This document shows, piece by piece, positions 13,978-19,855 of a DNA stretch of 21,955 nucleotides. Numbering within the stretch: position 1 is the stretch's first letter; each line of letters starts with the position of its first letter. The position numbers were made by a program, and so were the translations under genes. The notes under the pieces are model-generated. The model was not told the DNA's origin and did not search any database. It saw only the letters and a program-made list of their open reading frames with translations. The DNA is from a virus. The stretch spans positions 1-21,955 of the IMG/VR virus record IMGVR_UViG_3300025131_000489, one strand, 5' to 3'.

Positions 13978-14109
13978 ATGGAGACCATCATCGAGCTCGG
14001 ACTCACAGACCAAGAGATGGCAGGCACCCTGCGGGTGCTGCTGCTGGAAGGCATCAAAGTTGAGCGCGTCTGGTTCGACGGCAAGTGGCTTGCCAGAGTG
14101 GAGGCTTAA
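13978..14109 (+). CDS. Very small protein, function unknown
   Basis: A 43-residue protein (METIIELGLTDQEMAGTLRV at the start, WFDGKWLARVEA at the end). GGGAGA lies 5 bases before the ATG, and a stem-loop leader stands upstream. The predicted layout is helix then a short beta hairpin around FDGKWL. An upstream in-frame ATG at 13882 would overlap the previous gene and the 30-bp repeat, so the short form is preferred. No family recognised. Confidence 0.55.
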   Translation: METIIELGLTDQEMAGTLRVLLLEGIKVERVWFDGKWLARVEA

Positions 14110-14111
14110 CC

Positions 14112-14417
14112 ATGAACACGCGCCCCTTCACCCTGCTGGACGTTAGCCTGGCCCTGGGTACACGTTGTGGCATCGTCCTGATGCTGCGCGGCGTGCCCGT
14201 CGCCAACATCATCTACACCCCGCACGGGATCGTCTACGCCGCAGCCCGCAATCACGAGGCGTGGCGCCAACTCCCCACCATCCGCCGGCTCGCCGCCGAG
14301 GCTACCGGGCAGGGCGACGACGACGGGCTGGACTGGCTTGTGCAGGCTGCCCGCATCGGTGACACGCTCGACTATGCCATGATGATCATTGACTGCATGT
14401 TCACAGAGGAGAACTAG
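14112..14417 (+). CDS. Hypothetical small protein
   Basis: A 101-residue protein with no motif I recognise. It has hydrophobic beta-like stretches (CGIVLMLRGVPVANIIYTPH), then a helical half with an acidic linker (GQGDDDGLDW). It starts two bases after the preceding stop; GGAG lies 9 bases before ATG 14112. It is followed after 3 bases by the next start (TAG-ACC-ATG), so the three genes 13978-14651 are probably translated from one mRNA. Confidence 0.6.
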   Translation: MNTRPFTLLDVSLALGTRCGIVLMLRGVPVANIIYTPHGIVYAAARNHEAWRQLPTIRRLAAEATGQGDDDGLDWLVQAARIGDTLDYAMMIIDCMFTEEN

Positions 14418-14420
14418 ACC

Positions 14421-14651
14421 ATGACCACCGCAACCAAACTCACAGGACACGCTGAATCCCTGCGCGACATGTTGGCAGACCTGCTGCTGCGCGAGCCCCG
14501 CAGGTGGGACCGCTACAATCGCATTGTGTTTCGCGATGGTCTCGACAAACGACTGCTCCGCCCCGCCTTTGGTGCCGGTCCTGGCTACTGGATGATCACC
14601 GACAAAGGTGTTGACACCCTGCACAGCCTCAACAACTTGGAGCAACCGTAG
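14421..14651 (+). CDS. Small winged-helix-like protein
   Basis: A 76-residue protein. The C-terminal half reads GYWMITDKGVDTLHSLNN. An aromatic beta strand followed by ITDKG and a helix is the usual wing-and-last-helix signature of small winged-helix DNA-binding proteins. The N-terminal half is helical (ESLRDMLADLLLREPRRWDR), agreeing with that fold. GAGGAG lies upstream across the preceding stop codon. It could regulate transcription from the nearby promoter at 14637-14666, but this is inferred only from fold and proximity. Confidence 0.6.
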   Translation: MTTATKLTGHAESLRDMLADLLLREPRRWDRYNRIVFRDGLDKRLLRPAFGAGPGYWMITDKGVDTLHSLNNLEQP

Positions 14652-14666
14652 ACCCCGTGCTATAAT
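14637..14666 (+). promoter_or_regulatory. Candidate promoter with perfect TATAAT inside a palindrome
   Basis: TATAAT (14661-14666) is a perfect -10 in GC-rich surroundings, flanked by GTGC and GCAC, which makes a palindrome. The -35 is weak (TTGGAG, 14637-14642, spacing 18). A transcript would start near 14673, a few bases before stem-loop element 7, so that hairpin would cap the mRNA 5' end. Confidence 0.5.
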
Positions 14667-14677
14667 GCACACCAACA

Positions 14678-14712
14678 GCGGGACAACCCGCAAGCGCAGC
14701 CGCTGAAGCGGC
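14678..14712 (+). promoter_or_regulatory. Double stem-loop leader element 7
   Basis: GCGGG-ACAA-CCCGC (14678-14691) and GCCGC-TGAA-GCGGC (14699-14712) are two perfect 5-bp stems with 4-base loops. ACGAGG and the ATG at 14728 follow. The first stem is identical to elements 3 and 4. Confidence 0.6.
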
Positions 14713-14727
14713 ACGAGGCGACGACAG

Positions 14728-15312
14728 ATGCTCTGCCCCTGTGGACAACAAGCCGACTGGAAGGTGGACCTTGGCATGCTCGTGCCAGACCGAGGGGTGG
14801 TAGCCGCTCATCACAGCATGGTCCGCTACTTCTGCAAGCCCTGCGGCATGGGAACGTGGCGCCCCGTGCTGGCGCACATGCGCCGGATGGAGTTGCCCGT
14901 CACCCGCATCGCATCCAACACCACCGTCCCGTGGCTTGAGATCGGGCGGTCCCCCTACCGGCACGTTCCCCTGTACAAGCACATCTGGCAGGTGCTCTGC
15001 ACCGATGGCAGGGAGATTGAAGTTCGGGCTCCGCAGTCAAACGGGCTGGGGCTATGGCCGCGCAGTTGCCGGCGATACAACCTCACCCACCTGCGGAGCG
15101 GCAAATCGGTGCAGTCCAGCATCAAGGCGAAGTGGCGGGCCGAGCGGTTGCTCCGCTGGTTGGTAGCCTTGGGCATCGACTGGGAGCAGACCGAGCGGCA
15201 GGTGTGGGAGCAGTTGCAAGCCAACCCGCAAGCACGCCTCGCCATGCGCCTCGCCCTGCTCTCCACCATGCACGAGAGCTACAACAAACAACCGAGGAAG
15301 ACCGATGACTGA
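14728..15312 (+). CDS. Hypothetical protein with N-terminal zinc-finger-like cysteines
   Basis: A 194-residue basic protein. The N-terminus has CPC (Cys3, 5) and, about 30 residues later, a CKPC pair, a likely zinc site. A beta-rich middle part follows (YKHIWQVLCTDGREIEVRAP), then a helical C-terminal third containing WRAERLLRWLVALGIDWEQ. It is the first gene behind the promoter at 14637-14666 and starts a run of overlapping genes; the next start lies 8 bp inside its end. No family recognised. Cysteines plus high positive charge suggest nucleic-acid contact, as inference only. Confidence 0.6.
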   Translation: MLCPCGQQADWKVDLGMLVPDRGVVAAHHSMVRYFCKPCGMGTWRPVLAHMRRMELPVTRIASNTTVPWLEIGRSPYRHVPLYKHIWQVLCTDGREIEVRAPQSNGLGLWPRSCRRYNLTHLRSGKSVQSSIKAKWRAERLLRWLVALGIDWEQTERQVWEQLQANPQARLAMRLALLSTMHESYNKQPRKTDD

Positions 15313-15661
15313 CACCACCCCCCCGACACCCGCCGAGGTCTTGCGAGACCTGGCCTGGAATGATGAAGACCGAGCCATCAGCTTCGCCCGGTTCCGCGTG
15401 AAGCAGAACCTCCGCAAGCGCGTGATGGAGGGCACCTACATGCCGACGATGGCAGCGGGTGCTTGGCGCCGGGTCGCAGACCTCGCCAGTCAGCGGTGCG
15501 CCGAGCGCATCAAAGACTCAGTCCCCGCCCCATTCGAGGCATGGGCTAGCAGTGGTCGGTACGCGCACCCGCGTGCCACCCGAAACCTGTGCGCTGCCCT
15601 GATGGCAGAGCACTTTGACTCCCACCTCGAGCAGGTGGAAGAGGAGCTCGACAATGACTGA
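15305..15661 (+). CDS. Hypothetical helical protein
   Basis: A 118-residue, mainly helical protein without recognisable motifs (AEVLRDLAWNDEDRAISFAR near the start, LEQVEEELDND at the end). It overlaps its upstream neighbour by 8 bp and the exonuclease gene by 8 bp, so all three are probably translationally coupled. GAGGAAGACC provides a ribosome site before ATG 15305. Coupling to the exonuclease hints at a replication/recombination accessory role, without direct evidence. Confidence 0.6.
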   Translation: MTDTTPPTPAEVLRDLAWNDEDRAISFARFRVKQNLRKRVMEGTYMPTMAAGAWRRVADLASQRCAERIKDSVPAPFEAWASSGRYAHPRATRNLCAALMAEHFDSHLEQVEEELDND

Positions 15662-16469
15662 ACTGAAAGCTGGACTGATCACCGGCATGCCCGCCCCCGA
15701 GTACCATGCGATGCCAGCCTACGGCAGCACCACCGTTGTGCGTGCCGCTACTGTCGGCCCGCTGCACGCTCGCACCGGCATTGCCACCACCTCCTCCATG
15801 GTCAAGGGCAGCCTCGCCCACGGTGCGATGCTTGAACCCGACACCTACGAGAAGGAGTTCGCCCGCCAGCCCGAGGGGCACGGCAACAGCAAGGCTGTGA
15901 AGGAGGCGAAGGCAGCGATGCGCGAGCAGGGCATCACCCCGGTGCCCACCACCGACTGGGACACCGTCCACCGGGCAGTGACGTACGCCCGCTCCCACGC
16001 CGAGGTGCAGGACCTGTTTGTGTCCGGTGCCCCCGAGGTGTCCGGGTTCTGGCAGGACGATGAGACCGGACTGTGGTGTAAGTTGCGCTGCGACTGGCTG
16101 GATAAGGTGCGCGGCATTGCCGTAGACTACAAGACCAGCTCGATCTTTGGCTCCGCCAGCCCGGCGACATTCGGCAAGACCATCGCAAACCGGGGCATGC
16201 ACATCCAGATGGTGCATTACCTTGAGGGTCTGCGCGTGCTGACCGGCGACAACTACGATTGGCTGTGGTTGATGCACGAGGTCATCCCCCCCTATGCCTA
16301 CGGTCTGTTCGCCGCCTCCCCCGACATGGTGGCGAGCGGACACTACCTGTGGCGCAAGGGCATTGACACACTCGCGGAGACCGAGGGGCAGGAGCACGTC
16401 GCAGCGTGGCGTGGTGGCGTCCATGAGGTAGACCTCCCATCGTGGGCGAAGGAGCGGTTCCATGTGTAA
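15654..16469 (+). CDS. PDDEXK-family exonuclease (RecE/exodeoxyribonuclease VIII-like)
   Basis: A 271-residue nuclease. Motifs in order: an N-terminal segment MPAPEYHAMPAYGSTTV, GSLAHGAMLEP (the conserved His/Glu-type helix), GFWQDDETGLWCKLRCDWLD, then AVDYKTS, whose Asp and Lys with the preceding Asp form the catalytic D...(D/E)xK core, and HIQMVHYLEGL, the Q-x3-Y helix. This succession is typical of the phage RecE/YqaJ-like exonucleases that resect double-strand ends 5' to 3' to feed a single-strand annealing protein; the annealing-protein candidate lies at 18117. ATG 15654 has GAGGAG upstream and fits the coupled gene string. Family assignment is confident; polarity and processivity are inferred. 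Confidence 0.82.
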   Translation: MTELKAGLITGMPAPEYHAMPAYGSTTVVRAATVGPLHARTGIATTSSMVKGSLAHGAMLEPDTYEKEFARQPEGHGNSKAVKEAKAAMREQGITPVPTTDWDTVHRAVTYARSHAEVQDLFVSGAPEVSGFWQDDETGLWCKLRCDWLDKVRGIAVDYKTSSIFGSASPATFGKTIANRGMHIQMVHYLEGLRVLTGDNYDWLWLMHEVIPPYAYGLFAASPDMVASGHYLWRKGIDTLAETEGQEHVAAWRGGVHEVDLPSWAKERFHV

Positions 16470-16851
16470 CGACCCCCGCATGCTTGTGTTGGCTCTTTGG
16501 CCGATGGATGACGCTGCCCCCCTGGACATCGTAGTCCTGGCTATCGAGGGCAAGGACCTGGCCGAACTGGCAGTGCCCCTGCGGTGCTGCCCCCGCCACA
16601 CCTTCGACCCGGTGGACCTGTTCCGCGACACCTACGCCTTCCCCCCGTTGGTGGGGCTGGTGGTGGCAGAGGGTGGCGGGTTCATGGGTGAAGAGGATGG
16701 CTTCCCCTACTGGGTGGGCTGCACTTGGCGGCCCGCCACCATCCACGAGGTGGCAGCCCTGCACCCCGACCATGAGTGCGCCACCTCTGCGCGTTGGGTG
16801 CAGAAGGGCAACCTGCTACCACAGGAGCGGGCTCACGAGGGGGATGAATAA
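16462..16851 (+). CDS. Hypothetical protein between exonuclease and initiator
   Basis: A 129-residue acidic protein. It has alternating hydrophobic strands (RMLVLALWPM, LDIVVLAIEGKDLAELAVPL), three Cys in the first half, and a W-rich middle (YWVGCTWRPATIHEV). I do not recognise it. It overlaps the exonuclease by 8 bp with AAGGAG upstream, and its TAA shares a base with the ATG of the replication initiator (TAATG), implying coupled translation. That context suggests a replication/recombination accessory, nothing more. Confidence 0.6.
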   Translation: MCNDPRMLVLALWPMDDAAPLDIVVLAIEGKDLAELAVPLRCCPRHTFDPVDLFRDTYAFPPLVGLVVAEGGGFMGEEDGFPYWVGCTWRPATIHEVAALHPDHECATSARWVQKGNLLPQERAHEGDE

Positions 16852-17720
16852 TGGGATTCGCAGTTCTACCTACACACATCGTCCGCGACCCGTCGATCCC
16901 GGTGGCAGCCAAGGGTTTGCTGCTGGTGTTGTCCAGCTATGCCAGCAACGACGGCAAGTCCTGGCCCAGCCTCGCCACCCTCGCCAACAACCTGGGGCAG
17001 AGTCCGCGCCAAGTGCAGCGTCAACTCCGCCGGCTGGAGCAGGGCAACTGGATCAAGGTGATGCGCCGGGTGGCTACCACCGGGGCCAACCAGTCCAGCC
17101 TCTACGTTCTGAACTTCGACCGATGGGATGGAGATCAAAGGGAATTGACAGATGTGTCAGGGGAGGGTGACAAATCTGACACAGGGAGGGGGACAAATCT
17201 GTCAGGGGATGGTGACACCAGTGTCGGGGGGATGGTGACACCAGTGTCACCCAATCAAGACCATATGATCAAAACCAACCAACAACCTGATCTGATCCCA
17301 CCCGCCAAGAAGAAGAAGTTCAAGGTGCCCGAGGCTGAAGAGGTTGCTGCCTTCTTCTCCATCAGCGGCAGCACCAAGGTCGAGGCTGACAAGTTCTTCG
17401 ACTACTACGAGAGCAAGGGGTGGACGGTGGGCAAGTCGCCGATGAAGAGTTGGAAGGCTGCCGCCCGCAACTGGATGAGGAACGCCAAGACCAACGGCTA
17501 CTCCTCCTACGCACCACCCAAGCGCAGCGCCGACCCTACCCGCAATCGGTGCCGGCCCGAGCCGCCACCGCCTGGCGACGAAGAGGTCTCCAAGGGCATC
17601 GAGCAACTGCTCGAGCAGTGGGACGCATGGACACCAGAGCAACGGCAGGAGCAACTCGCCAAGAAGGCTTGGCGCAATGCGTTCCTGCCCATCATTGAGA
17701 AGCACAGGAAGGTATCATGA
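16851..17720 (+). CDS. Phage replication initiator with N-terminal winged helix (lambda O-like role)
   Basis: A 289-residue protein. Residues 1-95 form a winged-helix domain of the phage replication-organiser type (LPTHIVRDPSIPVAAKGLLL, then WPSLATLANNLGQSPRQVQR as the helix-turn-helix, then GNWIKV as the wing). Residues about 98-155 are a Gly/Asp/Thr/Ser-rich linker whose DNA carries the iterons. A basic PPAKKKKFKVPE segment leads into a C-terminal domain with FFDYYESKGWTVGKSPMKSW and WKAAARNWMRN, a segment I know from many phage replication proteins, and a helical tail. By analogy with lambda O, the first domain binds the iterons and the rest recruits a helicase or loader. No helicase gene is in the window. 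It overlaps the genes on both sides. Confidence 0.8.
   Translation: MGFAVLPTHIVRDPSIPVAAKGLLLVLSSYASNDGKSWPSLATLANNLGQSPRQVQRQLRRLEQGNWIKVMRRVATTGANQSSLYVLNFDRWDGDQRELTDVSGEGDKSDTGRGTNLSGDGDTSVGGMVTPVSPNQDHMIKTNQQPDLIPPAKKKKFKVPEAEEVAAFFSISGSTKVEADKFFDYYESKGWTVGKSPMKSWKAAARNWMRNAKTNGYSSYAPPKRSADPTRNRCRPEPPPPGDEEVSKGIEQLLEQWDAWTPEQRQEQLAKKAWRNAFLPIIEKHRKVS
17146..17251 (+). repeat. Five iterons inside the initiator gene: candidate replication origin
   Basis: Five copies of a TGACA-N4-TGTCA-type inverted repeat start at 17146, 17168, 17191, 17213 and 17236, a regular 22-23 bp spacing. Copies 1 and 5 are perfect. Copy 2 has TGACA as right arm, copy 3 GGACA as left arm, and copy 4 TGTCG as right arm. 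Copy 5 extends to GGTGACAC-CA-GTGTCACC (17234-17251). G/A-rich spacers of the GGGGAGGG or GGGGATGG kind separate copies. An A-rich, duplex-destabilising tract (about 17252-17298) follows. Iterons within the linker region of an initiator gene, then AT-richer DNA, is the lambda ori layout. Confidence 0.75.
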
Positions 17721-18073
17721 CCGACAAGAAGACCGAGACCGTTGAAGCCATCGAGCCCGAGGCAGCGCCCGAGGCAGCGCCCCGCTACGCCCTCTTCGCA
17801 GTGCGCCAGCCCACCGGCATCGGCTTTGCCATCCTTGAGGTGCCCGCCGACAAGAAGCCTGAGGATGTGGGGCAGGGAGCCCTCGTTGCGGTGGTCAGCG
17901 GACACAAGGAGCACTGCGAGATGCTCTGCAACATGCTGGCGGAGTCCTTCTCGATGGGCTTTCAGCTTGGGCACAACGAAGGCATGAAGACCAACCGCAA
18001 GGATCGCCGGGCCTCCACCAAAGAGGGTGGTCTGATCATGCTGCCCAAGCACCTCAAACCTGTTGACCATTAG
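17717..18073 (+). CDS. Hypothetical protein following the initiator
   Basis: A 118-residue protein. The N-terminal ~25 residues are acidic and low complexity, including an EAAPEAAP tandem produced by a 12-bp duplication (17756-17779). The middle is compact (RYALFAVRQPTGIGFAILEV and a helix with CEMLCNMLAESFSMGFQLGH). The C-terminus is basic (KTNRKDRRASTKEGG). Start and preceding stop overlap as ATGA, so it is coupled to the initiator. Lambda's gene P (helicase loader) follows O in the same way, but this protein has no recognisable loader features and is much shorter, so I do not assign that function. Confidence 0.6.
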   Translation: MTDKKTETVEAIEPEAAPEAAPRYALFAVRQPTGIGFAILEVPADKKPEDVGQGALVAVVSGHKEHCEMLCNMLAESFSMGFQLGHNEGMKTNRKDRRASTKEGGLIMLPKHLKPVDH

Positions 18074-18092
18074 CATCGAGTTAGCATATAAT
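18063..18092 (+). promoter_or_regulatory. Strong candidate promoter with a direct-repeat operator
   Basis: TTGACC (18063-18068; five of six matches) and a perfect TATAAT (18087-18092) are separated by 18 bases. The spacer holds two copies of TTAGCAT (18070-18076 and 18081-18087), 11 bp apart start to start, so they face the same side of the helix. A transcript would begin near 18099, just before AGGAGG (18104-18109), and serve the annealing protein/SSB genes. This is the best promoter match in the window. Confidence 0.65.
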
Positions 18093-18116
18093 GTGCCCCT
18101 AACAGGAGGAACTAGC

Positions 18117-18713
18117 ATGGCTCGCTTCAAACTGGATGACTACGAAACAGTGGAGCAGAGGTTGCATCGCTTCTGGGCAGCGCACCCCAACGGTCGCATC
18201 GCCACCGACCTGACGCACCATTCGGTGGACAATTTCGATGCCGTCATCTTCCGCGCCGATGTGTGGAAGGATGCCACCCGCCCGCACCCGGACGCCAGTG
18301 GCTGGGCAGAGGAGCACCGCAAGGTCAGCGGTGGCGGCCCGAACGTGGACTGCTGGGTCGAGAACTGCGAAACCTCTGCCATTGGGCGTGCCCTCGCCAA
18401 CCTGGGCATGAGCGGCAACAAGCGTGCCACCCGCGAGGAGATGCGAAAGGCTGCCCGGCAGGATGAGCGGCAGACACCGACTCCTGACCGCAAGAAGGAC
18501 AACACCAAGCAGCTCGCCCTGGGTCGCATGCGCTCGCTGTTCCGCAAGAAGGACGGATACCTCCCCATCTCCGAGGTGCTGGGGCGCCCGGTGCAGGACA
18601 TTGCGGACATGACCACCGAGGACATCAACACCTACACCAAACACCTGTCGGAGTGTTCCGACAAGTTGGACCCCGCTTTCTCAGCGGATGACATCAAGCC
18701 ACAGGAGGGCTGA
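18117..18713 (+). CDS. Single-strand annealing protein candidate (Rad52/Erf-like)
   Basis: A 198-residue protein. Residues 10-35 (ETVEQRLHRFWAAHPNGRIA) and the signature ENCETSAIGRALANLG (82-97) match a family of phage recombination proteins with an ENxETSAxGRALAxLG box, which I associate with Rad52/Erf-like single-strand annealing proteins. The middle VIFRADVW and the glycine turn fit that fold. The C-terminal half is charged and probably flexible. It would coat resected strands made by the 15654 exonuclease and anneal homologous ssDNA. It directly precedes SSB, a common pairing. ATG 18117 has AGGAGGA 6 bases upstream. Some relatives are annotated only as hypothetical, so the activity is not certain. 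Confidence 0.7.
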   Translation: MARFKLDDYETVEQRLHRFWAAHPNGRIATDLTHHSVDNFDAVIFRADVWKDATRPHPDASGWAEEHRKVSGGGPNVDCWVENCETSAIGRALANLGMSGNKRATREEMRKAARQDERQTPTPDRKKDNTKQLALGRMRSLFRKKDGYLPISEVLGRPVQDIADMTTEDINTYTKHLSECSDKLDPAFSADDIKPQEG

Positions 18714-18714
18714 T

Positions 18715-19101
18715 ATGAACTCGATCTCACTCGCCGGCAGGATTGGGCAAGACCCTGAGCTCCGTTATACCAGCAGCGACAACGCGGTCTGCAACATCAG
18801 CATTGCCACCCGCAACTACCAGGGCGAGACCGACTGGCACCGGGTGGTCTGCTGGGGCAAGACCGCAGAGAACATCGAACGCTACCTCCGCAAGGGTGAC
18901 TGGGTTGTTGTCCGGGGTAGCCTCGGCTATCGCAAGTGGACCGACCGTGAGGGCATCGAGAAGGTCTCGGCTGAGATCAACGCGCAGGAGGTGACCTTCA
19001 TGACCAAGCCCACCCGAGACCGGAACCCTGCGCCCAAGGTCGCCCCCGCTCCCGAGCCGGCGGCGACCCCCAAGGACGACTTGTCCGACCTCCCATTTTA
19101 G
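18715..19101 (+). CDS. ssb: Single-stranded DNA-binding protein
   Basis: A 128-residue SSB of the bacterial OB-fold type. MNSISLAGRIGQDPELRYTS and NAVCNISIATRNYQ are the first strands, WHRVVCWGKTAENIERYLRK the central signature, GDWVVVRGSLGYRKW and EGIEKVSAEINAQEVTFM the last strands. A Pro/Ala-rich linker leads to the acidic tail KDDLSDLPF, matching the DDDIPF-type tip that recruits repair and replication partners. It would protect ssDNA at the origin and during recombination. GGAGG lies 6 bases before the ATG, which is 1 base after the preceding stop, so it is coupled to the annealing protein gene. The assignment is secure. Confidence 0.93.
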   Translation: MNSISLAGRIGQDPELRYTSSDNAVCNISIATRNYQGETDWHRVVCWGKTAENIERYLRKGDWVVVRGSLGYRKWTDREGIEKVSAEINAQEVTFMTKPTRDRNPAPKVAPAPEPAATPKDDLSDLPF

Positions 19102-19110
19102 GAGACCACC

Positions 19111-19497
19111 ATGGCACGCAAGACCAGCAAGGTGCAGCTTCAAGAGTGGTTCGACCCGGCGAAGTTCCGGGCTGCCCGGTTGCGACGGGGTCTGACACAG
19201 CAGGACCTGGCCGAGCGTATGGGCTGGAAGAAGGTGCCGGGTGGCAACTGCCTGTCCCGGTATGAGAACGCGCCGTTTCGGAAGTCGAAGCAACTCCCTT
19301 CTCTGGACACGGTTCACCTCATGGCAGGTGCCTTGGACGTTGACGTTGGCGATCTCCTGTCCAGCAGGGAGCAACTGGTCGAGTCCATCCGGCTTCTGAT
19401 TGCTGACCGCAACTCGAGGACCAAGGGTTCCAGAGGTGTGCGCCAGCGGAAGATGTTCGCAGACATCATCAACGAACTGGCAGACGAACTCGAGTAG
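19111..19497 (+). CDS. XRE-family helix-turn-helix regulator
   Basis: A 128-residue protein with an N-terminal Cro/C1-type helix-turn-helix, about residues 15-85: FRAARLRRGLTQQDLAERMG, then NCLSRYENAP as recognition region, then LPSLDTVHLMAGALDVDVGD. The insert between helix 2 and the recognition helix is longer than usual (WKKVPGG). The C-terminal ~45 residues are basic then acidic helices, probably for dimerisation. AGGAG precedes the ATG by 6 bases. It may repress a promoter in this arm; the TTAGCAT repeats at 18070-18087 or the palindrome at 9898-9909 are testable targets. A repressor-like gene is compatible with, but does not prove, a temperate phage. Confidence 0.8.
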   Translation: MARKTSKVQLQEWFDPAKFRAARLRRGLTQQDLAERMGWKKVPGGNCLSRYENAPFRKSKQLPSLDTVHLMAGALDVDVGDLLSSREQLVESIRLLIADRNSRTKGSRGVRQRKMFADIINELADELE

Positions 19498-19525
19498 CCG
19501 GCACTACATCCCCGTAGGTTCCACC

Positions 19526-19855
19526 ATGTCCCACCACAACACCCGCAAGGACAGTCCCTCGCCCGCCTCAGGCGGCACCTATCCCACCGCACAGACCGGC
19601 AACTCAAAGTCCCCCCCATCGTCGGGGAGTGGGGGTGGACTGCTCGTGCGGATGCTGGCGCAGCGCAACACACTGAAGCCACGCTGGACCGATGCCGAGA
19701 TGGCTGCACTGTGGACTGCGTGTGCGGAGTACCCGAGGGCCAGGCACGGTGGCAACGATCGACGGTGGCGCACCATTGCGGCCCAACCGGGGCTGGAGAA
19801 CCGCACCGCTTCTGCCTGCTACCAGCAAGCGTACAGCAAGGGGAGACACCGATGA
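19526..19855 (+). CDS. Small protein with Myb/SANT-like domain
   Basis: A 109-residue protein. The first ~45 residues are low complexity (Ser/Gly/Pro). Residues about 50-105 read KPRWTDAEMAALWTACAEYP, then RRWRTIAAQPGLENRTASAC and YQQAYS. The spacing of Trp residues, the acidic helix after the first Trp and the WxxIA...RTA..C pattern are those of Myb/SANT-like DNA-binding domains, found in a number of phage and mobile-element proteins. The ribosome site is weak. The stop overlaps the methyltransferase start as ATGA, so the two are probably produced together and may act on the same DNA. Confidence 0.6.
   Translation: MSHHNTRKDSPSPASGGTYPTAQTGNSKSPPSSGSGGGLLVRMLAQRNTLKPRWTDAEMAALWTACAEYPRARHGGNDRRWRTIAAQPGLENRTASACYQQAYSKGRHR

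Noticed and set aside
10119-14712. CRISPR array or integron-like attC sites as an explanation for the repeated stem-loops
   Set aside because: Spacing is irregular and gene-sized, there are no uniform spacers, and no Cas or integrase gene is seen. The stems are too short for attC sites and always sit next to a ribosome site.
15546-16631. Minus-strand open frame (361 codons) opposite the exonuclease
   Set aside because: The plus-strand exonuclease has conserved motifs and translational coupling. The minus frame crosses three plus-strand genes.
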